Assembly: GCA_017503065.1 (NCBI GenBank)
Contig: JAFVTT010000019.1
Location: 1 to 63,742 of the forward strand
Length of the DNA: 63,742 nucleotides
Reading direction: 5' to 3'
Source of the DNA: Bacteroidaceae bacterium
GTDB taxonomy: Bacteria > Bacteroidota > Bacteroidia > Bacteroidales > Bacteroidaceae
The position numbers were made by a program, and so were the translations under genes. The notes below the pieces were generated by a model. The model was not told the origin of the DNA. It did no database searches and worked only from the letters and a program-made list of their open reading frames with translations. Shown here piece after piece: positions 50,509-57,500 of the stretch (positions are counted from its first letter, which is position 1; each line of letters opens with the position of its first letter).

Positions 50509-51323
50509 GATGCATAATTATTTGGTTTATATAATCTCCATGCAATTTTACTTCTATCATATCTCTTTAAAGAATGGCTAACGATAAATTCCTCATTATA
50601 CCCTTGATTCCTCTCAAGAATTGCAACATCGCAAGCGTCAGATGCTTTATCAAGCATTTTGGCTAACCATTCATTAGACGCATCATTATATGTTGTAATG
50701 TCAGCAATACAAACTATACCTTCATCTGAAAGTTTTGGTAAAAAAGTGTTTATGATATGCTCATATGGATTTCTTTCCTCAAATTGTTTCTTTGTCACAA
50801 ATTCGCAGATTGCTTTAAATGATATAACGAAATCATATTTTTGAGTTATAACATCTGTAACAACTTTCATGTCGTAAAAATCTTCTATTACTATGGGCAT
50901 TATACGACTTTCAATATGGATTCCTGTTATCGAAGCAGCTTTTTTCAATATAATCTCAAGGTATCGTAATTCATGTACATTTCCATCTAATGCTCGAAGT
51001 TCAATCACTTTAATATTGGGTAAAATTTCCGAAATAGCAACAATAAATCCGATTAATTCACCCCCTGTTCCACAGCCAAAGTCAAATAAAGAAATAGAGG
51101 TTTTGTCTTGATATTGACATTTGTACTTAAAAAAATAATTCGAAAATATATGGTAAGATTCGGCGAAACTCCTTGGGAAATAAGTACCCAAATAACATAG
51201 GACTTCATCTTTCTCCCATTCTAGTACAACAAGATCTTTATTCTTTTTGCTATATTTGGCAGAAAGTATTTCAAAAATTAAATCATCTAACCATTTAGGG
51301 AGCATCACGGCTTTATTTTCCAT
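50505..51323 (-). CDS. Class I SAM-dependent methyltransferase-like protein
   Basis: The 272-residue protein carries SAM motif I in ISLFDFGCGTGGELIGFIVA (residues about 77-96), an acidic strand VIELRALDGN, VIEDFYDM and YDFVISFKAICEFVTKK as later motifs of a Rossmann-type methyltransferase. It has no DNA-methylase catalytic motif (N/D-P-P-Y/F) and no target recognition domain. The target could be protein, RNA or a small molecule; some resemblance to Rsm22-like methyltransferases is possible. It is the first gene of the island operon. A minus-strand TAAATTTG (51377-51384) upstream is the likely promoter box. Confidence 0.75.
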   Translation of the reverse strand: MENKAVMLPKWLDDLIFEILSAKYSKKNKDLVVLEWEKDEVLCYLGTYFPRSFAESYHIFSNYFFKYKCQYQDKTSISLFDFGCGTGGELIGFIVAISEILPNIKVIELRALDGNVHELRYLEIILKKAASITGIHIESRIMPIVIEDFYDMKVVTDVITQKYDFVISFKAICEFVTKKQFEERNPYEHIINTFLPKLSDEGIVCIADITTYNDASNEWLAKMLDKASDACDVAILERNQGYNEEFIVSHSLKRYDRSKIAWRLYKPNNYAS

Positions 51324-51376
51324 ATGATTTCTATATTATTTTGTTGTAACTTTATTGAATTGTCAGATTTTGAACA

Positions 51377-51384
51377 CAAATTTA
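51377..51384 (-). promoter_or_regulatory. Candidate -7 box of the island operon
   Basis: TAAATTTG on the minus strand, 53 nt before the methyltransferase ATG, without a clear -33 TTTG. The other sequence in 51324-51475 is AT-rich and otherwise featureless. Confidence 0.4.
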
Positions 51385-51475
51385 TAAAAGGATTTGCAGA
51401 TTCACGAAGAAAACTCCGAAAATCTGTAATTCTCATTTAAAAATGTTTGTTTTCTTTTTTGTTTGCGGCCAATCG

Positions 51476-51700
51476 TTAGCGTTTTCGTCTAGATGTAGTC
51501 ATGTTACCATCATTCTTCTTCTCTCCCCAAGGCATATCAGATGATGAACCACCGCCACCAGTTCCCACATGAGTTTGTGCAGGACCACCAGAAAGCATCT
51601 CATATGTGGCTCCGAGAAGTTGGGCTTGAATCTGACTCACTTGCTCAAACGGCTCAAAGATTTCATTGACCAGTTCATATTCGGTAAGCTCACCATTCAT
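51476..51700 (-). pseudogene. Remnant resembling the C-terminus of a relaxase/mobilisation protein
   Basis: The frame gives 74 residues from its first ATG: NEIFEPFEQVSQIQAQLLGA, EMLSGGPAQTHVGTGGGGSS, ending DMPWGEKKNDGNMTTSRRKR. In-frame sequence continues eight codons upstream (YNPVIQKY) before a stop, so it looks like a cut-off C-terminal tail. I recall similar Gly/Ser-rich SDxPW tails on Bacteroidota relaxases; this is from memory and unproven. It would fit a decayed mobilisable element that brought the operon. It may also be a small unrelated gene. Confidence 0.4.
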
Positions 51701-51776
51701 ATATTTTTGTATAACAGGATTGTATCACTTGAGATACTTCGCATCCTCAAAGTTTTCATTTTCCACCTTAGTTTGA

Positions 51777-52163
51777 ATGCGAAGGCTTGGTATGTTTGAA
51801 TGGCGAGGCGACATGCGAATATCTGTTCGTGCAGAGCGTACTCAGGCGGAACCGGCAAAGTCTTTCAAGGTGAAGGAGCAGAGGGAGGATTATGTATCAG
51901 CATCCGCTTTGCCTGTTACCTCTGCGGGCAACTCATCTTCCAACTCTTCACCATCAAATGAATCTCAGACGGAAGAGGAACTGAGGGAACGCTTGGACAC
52001 TATCCGGGCAGGAAGTAAGGTAATCCATAAGAAATTCGGCAAGGGCGATGTAGTTAAAATCAACAAGAACGAGAAGTTCATATACGTAAGGTTCTGGGGT
52101 GGCGAGAAGAAGTTCATCTTCCCCGATGCCTTCTTGATGGGATTCCTGGAGATGGAATTATAG
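51777..52163 (+). pseudogene. C-terminal remnant of an older plus-strand gene (helicase/nuclease-type tail)
   Basis: The frame (128 residues) starts right after an in-frame TGA and has no good ribosome binding site. Its end, RAGSKVIHKKFGKGDVVKIN, then IYVRFWGGEKKFIFPDAFLM, is a small beta domain that I know as the C-terminal tail of several large helicase- or nuclease-like proteins. Upstream is a low-complexity Ser/Glu linker. The terminator directly after it and a lone plus-strand TACCTTTG at 44115 suggest that the rest of the gene was lost when the island inserted. It could still be translated as a short protein. Confidence 0.5.
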
Positions 52164-52169
52164 TATCAA

Positions 52170-52205
52170 AAAGAGGATATGCCTGTTTTCTGGCATATCC
52201 TCTTT
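52170..52205. terminator. Bidirectional terminator
   Basis: A perfect 14-bp stem AAAGAGGATATGCC (52170-52183) and GGCATATCCTCTTT (52192-52205) with loop TGTTTTCT, A-rich on one side and T-rich on the other, lies between convergent frames. Confidence 0.85.
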
Positions 52206-52206
52206 A

Positions 52207-52243
52207 ATGGTAGGGTAGGGACGCCACTTGTATAAGTGGCAAA
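52207..52243. repeat. TAGGGACGCCACTT palindrome
   Basis: GGTAGGGTAGGGAC followed by GCCACTTGTATAAGTGGC. The leader matches the GTAGGGAC flank of the palindrome family at 8846 and 40296, but the core differs. Confidence 0.6.
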
Positions 52244-52254
52244 TACATCTTGCT

Positions 52255-55200
52255 TTACTTCACTACAATCTTTCCGTTGGTGATGTAGACGCCCTTGTCT
52301 GCCTGGCGTACCTGACGGCCGGAGAGGTCGTAGATTTCCGTTTTCCGTTTTCCGTTTTCCGTTTCCTCTATGTCGCCGATGCCTGTTGCGCTGTCTGTTA
52401 TGTCTATGCGGAAGAGGTTGCTGTAGTTGTTGCTCCAGCCGATGCTGTTGCCCCATCCGTCGAAGACGCCCGATGCCATGACGATGAGTGAACCGTCGGT
52501 GCTGCCGTTTGAACGCTTGCTTACCAGATAGTAGGTGCCTTCCTTGGTGGCTGAAGCATCGTTTATGCTCCAGTCGCAATAGGTGGCGTTGTAGGTGCCG
52601 AGGGTTCCCTTGTTGCTGTTATATCCACCGCTGGAAGCGGCGCGCCATATCATGTATTGTTTGGTGTCCTCGTTGTAGAAACTGTACTTCCCGCTTGCCT
52701 CCTTCTTGCAGGTGAACTCTGCCTTGGCTCCCTGCTCTTTGGCTGTGGTGGTGGCCAGGGAGAGGGTGTTGCTTGCGTTGATGTACAGGGCGTATTCCGT
52801 ACCGTTCTGCTGTACGTTGGTAAAGGTGAGGGTCTTGCCGTCCCATGGGTCGGCAGGAGCCTCGCTGTTGAGCAGGGCATAGATGTTGTCCACCTCCTGA
52901 GTGGTGGGCTGCTGGCTCAGGGACTCTATGGCGTTGGCCAGTTCTGCCTTTGTGCCCTCGGAGAGTTCGGCATCTGCCACTACGGCAGAGAAGTATGCCT
53001 GCAGGAAGGCACGGCGGTCCACATTGGCCTTATAGGAGTATGCCCCCTCGGTGATGTACTCCACCTCCATAGGCAGGTAGATGTTGTCGAAACCGTCGAA
53101 GTTGTGCTGTCCGGCACCTGTGGGGAAACTGGTGGATACGGGGTTGTCGCGCTTGCCGAAACCGGTCAGTGTCTCCTCGTAGATGAAGCCCACTCGTCCG
53201 TCTGCCTGCAGATCCATGGAACTGTATGCCGAGGATGTGGTGCTCACCTGGTGGAAACCGTTCCAGTCCTTGCAGAAGTTGACCACGCTGTTCATGTCGG
53301 CCATGTCGGTCAGTTCCTTGTAGAAGATGCCCACGTTGGTACGTCCGCTACCCGTAGGCAGGGATTGCAGGGCGAGGTACATGTCCTTTTGGTCGCTGTT
53401 GCGAACCACGGGGATGATGAGTATTTCGCCGTTCGTGCTGTTGCCGCCGGGGGTGAGACCGGAACCTGCAAAGGTGCTTTTTGCATCGGTGCTCCATGAA
53501 CCAGTGCCCTCCAGTGTGTTCTCGTAGGTGTAGATGTTGTATATGCGTCCGCCACCCACACGGCTTGATAGGATTACGCGTCCGTCGGGCATTTCCTCGC
53601 ACTTGGGCTCGTCGCCACCAGGAGCGGGCAGGGCAGAGGCACCGCCCAGGGCATGCCATGTGCGGCCGAAGTCGTCGGAGTAGATGACACGGTTGCCGTT
53701 GGGGTGTGCGCACATGGCGGCATAGAGACGGTAGTACTTGTCCTTCTTAACGATGCGGCTCTGGAACACCTTGCCGCCGCCCACGAAGGCTGCCTGAATG
53801 GGGTTGCCCTGGTCGAAGAGGCTGTATATCTGTTCCGTGGCGTTCACGGGTTCCTGCCATGTCTCGCCGTTGTCCGCGCTATGTATCGCGGCAATGAGGT
53901 TGGGGTTCTGTCTGGTGGTGTTGCCGTTTCCGTAAACGGTACATCCGGCCACGGCAATCACCAGAACTTCATTGCTGGTGCGGTCTGCCACCACGGCAGG
54001 GTCGCCGAAGGCAGTCTCGAAGTAGTTCTCCGTTGCCGAGGTCTTTCCGTTGCCCACGGCCACATCCTTCATTTCCGTCCATGTGTCGCCGTTGTCGTCG
54101 CTGGTACGGCATACCACGTCCACCTGTCCGTAGCCGGGGTCGGTGCCGCACACCAGACGTGCCGCCACGGTGATGAGGCGTCCGTTGCTGGCTGTGCTGA
54201 TGCCGGGGATGCGGTAGGGCGGGATGACGCCGTCGCCCTTGCTGGTGTTGTAGAGGTCCTGGCGCTTGGGTTCCTCCATGGTCTGCAGGCCTGTCACCTT
54301 GATGGTGTTGTCCTCTACGGTGATGGTGCCGGCCTTCAGCACGTTGTCCAGTATGCCTGCCGTAAGGCTCTCCTTGGCGATTTCCTTGTCAGAGATGAAG
54401 AAACCTCCGTTGAAGGCGGTCTCCTCCTTGCCGTCGTGGGTGTAGGTGACGTATGCATAGGCATTGTCTGCGATGTCCACATTATATATATACTTGCCCT
54501 CGGTGTCTACGGGTTCGAATCTCCACAGGAGGTCGTCGGCGGTGCTTGCGCCTGCTGCCCATGTGGTGATGAAGTCAGTGCCGCCCACCTTGAAGTTGGC
54601 GCTGCCGTTGGTGCAGTTCACCGCCTCGGCAAAGTAGTAGTAGCGGTACTCGCCCACATCGCTGGTCTCCTTGATGGTCAGTTCGTTGAATGTGCCTGCT
54701 ACGGAACCGCCCCAACTGGCACCTGCCACCATGGGTTGGCCGTCGCCGTTCTTCACGCCCAGTTTGCCGGCACCCTTGTCTGTGATGTGCCAGATACCGT
54801 TGTTAGTCTCCACCTTGGAGTTGGACTGAAGGGTGAACTTCATGCTGTTGCCCGTGTGCAGGGCGTTGTTGAAGAGGTGCTCTGTGCGTGCCGTAGCCTT
54901 GCTGATGATGCGGTAGTAGCCGGTGCTTACGCCTTCGGGCAGTGTTACCTCCACCTCAAGGCCGTTCAGGAAGTTCTCCAGGTCGTTCACCTTGGGAGCG
55001 CAATCCACACCTGCCACGCTGCTGCTCTGGAAGCGCTGCAGGAGGATGTCCAGTATGGCCATCTTCTCGGGGTTGTCCTTGTACTCCTCCTTCAGGATCA
55101 TCACCTTCTCGTACTGGTGTATGCCCTCGATGAGGCGCTCGAAGCGTACGCTGGAGCGGTTGCCGGGATAGTAGCAATAGGTGTCGCCCGAACCGAACTT

Positions 55201-57276
55201 GCGGAAGCGGCTGTCCGTCAGCGGATGCTCGTCCCAGTTGATCCATGACCAGTGCAGGTAGCCGTTCAGATCGTTGGCGGCGGCATACAGGGGCAGGTAT
55301 GTTGCCTCGGCGGGCAGCGAGTTGGAGTAGATGTTGGGCTCAGCCTCGGCGCAACTGGTGTAGACGGTGGTGATGCGGTTCTTGGCCTTGCGGTCGGCAC
55401 GCTGTTCGGCGGTGAAGCGCTTGTCCTGTCCCAGTGCCACGCAGAAGTCCTGCAACTTGTCGCTCAGGGATGAGTGGTAGTTTCCGGCCAGGGCCATGTT
55501 GAAGCCCAGGGCGCTGGCTATGTTGTAGGCGTTGAGCATGTCGGCCTCGGCACGCTCGTCCATGGCGATGTTTGTCTTCTCGAACCAACCCTTCTCCTGC
55601 AGGTGAGCCTTGAAGGCTGTCAGGAAGGCCGTCCACAGTTCGCGGTACTCCTCGGTGCCGGTGGTTGTCTGCAGCAACTTGTATGAAGAGGAAGCCTCGT
55701 CCCAGTAGCGGAACTTCATGTCCCAGGGCACCATGCTGAAGCAATTGATCTGTCGGTTGATGCCGTACTCGTTGCACAGTTCCACGTACTTGTCAAAGAT
55801 GGTATAGTCGTATGCCCATGTGCCGTCGGCCTTCTTGGTGGTCTGTACCATGGGGTCGAAGAGGTCGTGTGTCTGTTCGCCCCAAGGTTCGTAGAACATG
55901 ATGGCGGAAACGGTGCTCTGTCCGGCGCGTCCAAGAGCCTTCAGATAGGGGCGCAGGGCCTCGATGTGGCCGTCGCTCCAACGCTCCACGTCGTAGTAGC
56001 GGCTCACGGAGTAGGGCTGTTGCCAGAGGTCCAGGTGGAACTTCTGGTCCTTCACCTCAGGAAGCGAGCGTGTATTCACGTTTACGGTCAGTGCCAGGGT
56101 CTTCAGCACCTCTCCGCCCTCGTTCACCACTTCCAGAGCGGTTTGGTATTCCCCTGCCTCGGCATCGCGTGGAATTTCCAGCGTGCACCATACGGGGCGT
56201 GTCTCCATGGCGGGAACGGCATGAGGCTTGTCCTGGTCAATCACATCGGGCACCAGCCATGTCTCCAAACCGCTGGGATGGTTGCCGCAAGCCTTGAAGT
56301 CGTCGGTGATGACGTAGTTCACGAAGCGTGCCTCGCCGGCCTTTATGCCGGTCTTTTCGCCACCCTTTGTCCATTCAGTCATGCGTACTGAGAGCATGCC
56401 CTGGTCCTCCTTGCTGAAGAGCACTGCCTGTATGTTGGCACGCTCGCCCTTCCAAGCATGGAGGGTGGCGGCATCCTTCTGCTCCAACTGGGGCACATCG
56501 TGCAGGGAGTAGTGCTCGTCGCGTGAAGCCCATGAAGCCTGCAAACCCTCGCCAACGGCACTCCATGCCGCCACGTCGGGAGTAGTGCCCACGCGAGGTT
56601 CGGCATAGTCGTTGATGGGATATTTGGTGACGTTCTCCGCCACGCCGTTTATCTTCAGCGTTACGTCGATGATGGAACCGCCGTCGCTGATGAACTTGTC
56701 GCCGGCACCGCTGGGGTCGATGTTGTTCCATTGCACCTTGTAGCGCATGCGGTAGGTGCTGCCGTCGGGCAGGTCCTTGGGAACGCGGAATGAACCCGGT
56801 GCAAGCGTGTTGTCGCCTGCCTGTACTCCGTCGCTGTTCCATCCGGGTGTGGCGTTTTCGCCGGTATGGTTGTAGAACGACCAGCACATCAGTTCGTTGC
56901 CCTCGCCCTGGGTGTAGGGCCCTTCGCCCTCCAGATTCACGTCGAATGCCTTGTTGATGTTCCAATCCACATAGACATAGCCGTGCATCCACTGGCCGTT
57001 AATCACTATCTCGGGTGTGACGATGTCCCCGGCCTTCACCTCGAAGACGGTCTCCGTCTTGTCGAAGTAGGCAGGGCACTTTATGGCCGATGCTATGCCC
57101 GTCAGTTCCTGTCTTTCACTCTGTGTACCCACGATGCTCACGCTCTTGGGGTAGTGCGTGCTGTGATTGATGTTCACGTCCGCTCCGTGCGCCACGTAGT
57201 AGTCGCCCTGAGCCTTCAGTCCCGACCCGAAGCCGAGTGCCATCAGGGCAAGAAGTAGTGTTGCTTTCTTCTTCAT
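52255..57276 (-). CDS. Secreted two-enzyme glycosidase: GH123-like domain plus GH33 sialidase
   Basis: The 1673-residue protein has a signal peptide (ATLLLALMALGFGSGLKA). An N-terminal beta region covers about 25-215. A GH123-like catalytic part (about 230-760) has FHLDLWQQPYSVSRYYDVER and the acid pair Asp573-Glu574 in AMDERAE, as in beta-N-acetylgalactosaminidases. Two lectin-like beta domains follow. The GH33 sialidase (from about 1010) has the RIP motif around Arg1022 (YRIPGI) and Asp boxes SDDNGDTW (1059), SADNGETW (1133) and SDDFGRTW (1200). A C-terminal sorting-type tail ends the protein (IYDLSGRQV...GVYITNGKIVVK). It should remove sialic acid and GalNAc from mucin O-glycans. The 7-bp repeat at 52335-52366 sits just before the tail. 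Promoter: CTTG, 19 nt, TATATTTG (57317-57347). Confidence 0.8.
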   Translation of the reverse strand: MKKKATLLLALMALGFGSGLKAQGDYYVAHGADVNINHSTHYPKSVSIVGTQSERQELTGIASAIKCPAYFDKTETVFEVKAGDIVTPEIVINGQWMHGYVYVDWNINKAFDVNLEGEGPYTQGEGNELMCWSFYNHTGENATPGWNSDGVQAGDNTLAPGSFRVPKDLPDGSTYRMRYKVQWNNIDPSGAGDKFISDGGSIIDVTLKINGVAENVTKYPINDYAEPRVGTTPDVAAWSAVGEGLQASWASRDEHYSLHDVPQLEQKDAATLHAWKGERANIQAVLFSKEDQGMLSVRMTEWTKGGEKTGIKAGEARFVNYVITDDFKACGNHPSGLETWLVPDVIDQDKPHAVPAMETRPVWCTLEIPRDAEAGEYQTALEVVNEGGEVLKTLALTVNVNTRSLPEVKDQKFHLDLWQQPYSVSRYYDVERWSDGHIEALRPYLKALGRAGQSTVSAIMFYEPWGEQTHDLFDPMVQTTKKADGTWAYDYTIFDKYVELCNEYGINRQINCFSMVPWDMKFRYWDEASSSYKLLQTTTGTEEYRELWTAFLTAFKAHLQEKGWFEKTNIAMDERAEADMLNAYNIASALGFNMALAGNYHSSLSDKLQDFCVALGQDKRFTAEQRADRKAKNRITTVYTSCAEAEPNIYSNSLPAEATYLPLYAAANDLNGYLHWSWINWDEHPLTDSRFRKFGSGDTYCYYPGNRSSVRFERLIEGIHQYEKVMILKEEYKDNPEKMAILDILLQRFQSSSVAGVDCAPKVNDLENFLNGLEVEVTLPEGVSTGYYRIISKATARTEHLFNNALHTGNSMKFTLQSNSKVETNNGIWHITDKGAGKLGVKNGDGQPMVAGASWGGSVAGTFNELTIKETSDVGEYRYYYFAEAVNCTNGSANFKVGGTDFITTWAAGASTADDLLWRFEPVDTEGKYIYNVDIADNAYAYVTYTHDGKEETAFNGGFFISDKEIAKESLTAGILDNVLKAGTITVEDNTIKVTGLQTMEEPKRQDLYNTSKGDGVIPPYRIPGISTASNGRLITVAARLVCGTDPGYGQVDVVCRTSDDNGDTWTEMKDVAVGNGKTSATENYFETAFGDPAVVADRTSNEVLVIAVAGCTVYGNGNTTRQNPNLIAAIHSADNGETWQEPVNATEQIYSLFDQGNPIQAAFVGGGKVFQSRIVKKDKYYRLYAAMCAHPNGNRVIYSDDFGRTWHALGGASALPAPGGDEPKCEEMPDGRVILSSRVGGGRIYNIYTYENTLEGTGSWSTDAKSTFAGSGLTPGGNSTNGEILIIPVVRNSDQKDMYLALQSLPTGSGRTNVGIFYKELTDMADMNSVVNFCKDWNGFHQVSTTSSAYSSMDLQADGRVGFIYEETLTGFGKRDNPVSTSFPTGAGQHNFDGFDNIYLPMEVEYITEGAYSYKANVDRRAFLQAYFSAVVADAELSEGTKAELANAIESLSQQPTTQEVDNIYALLNSEAPADPWDGKTLTFTNVQQNGTEYALYINASNTLSLATTTAKEQGAKAEFTCKKEASGKYSFYNEDTKQYMIWRAASSGGYNSNKGTLGTYNATYCDWSINDASATKEGTYYLVSKRSNGSTDGSLIVMASGVFDGWGNSIGWSNNYSNLFRIDITDSATGIGDIEETENGKRKTEIYDLSGRQVRQADKGVYITNGKIVVK
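52335..52366 (-). repeat. In-gene 7-bp tandem repeat (CGGAAAA)
   Basis: About four heptamer units (TTTTCCG on the plus strand) are read in frame as ENGKRKTE. Because 7 is not a multiple of 3, gain or loss of one unit would shift the frame and remove the C-terminal sorting signal. The same heptamer is found in intergenic or tail positions at 31310-31350, 40217-40351, 59410-59450 and 59547-59572. Confidence 0.85.
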
Positions 57277-57316
57277 GTGTGTTAGGTTATGTATTGTTTA
57301 TGTGTAGTTTGCGTTA

Positions 57317-57347
57317 CAAATATACAATATTTATTGTAAAGTGCAAG
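57317..57347 (-). promoter_or_regulatory. Promoter of the GH123-GH33 gene
   Basis: Minus strand CTTG (57344-57347), 19 nt, TATATTTG (57317-57324), 41 nt before the ATG. Confidence 0.65.
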
Positions 57348-57461
57348 ACCGTGTCCTGCCAAATGGCATACTCCCGACGTTTTTTGCGACGTACCACACC
57401 CGTGCCCGTTGCCGGGGGCGCAAAAGATGTGGAATGTTATGGTCGTTTGAGAATAAATCAC

Positions 57462-57469
57462 TAAATTTG
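57462..57469 (+). promoter_or_regulatory. -7 box of the ABC-F gene
   Basis: TAAATTTG 32 nt before the GTG start; no clear -33 TTTG. Confidence 0.5.
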
Positions 57470-57500
57470 CGCACGGAAATAATGAAAAGAAACAGACAGA

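Larger units (their letters stand above)
44165..51776. mobile_element. AT-rich genomic island with six-gene operon
   Basis: From about 44.1 to 51.8 kb base composition shifts clearly to AT-rich, with Lys, Asn and Ile codons ending in A or T, unlike the GC-rich genes at 41.5-43.5 and 52.2-63.7 kb. All six intact genes read leftwards in one compact operon. The right edge holds two truncated-looking frames (51476-51700 and 51777-52163). No integrase, transposase or flanking direct repeat was recognised, so the transfer mechanism and exact ends are uncertain. Confidence 0.55.

Noticed and set aside
44165..51776. Prophage
   Set aside because: No capsid, terminase, portal, tail, lysis or integrase gene is present in the island.
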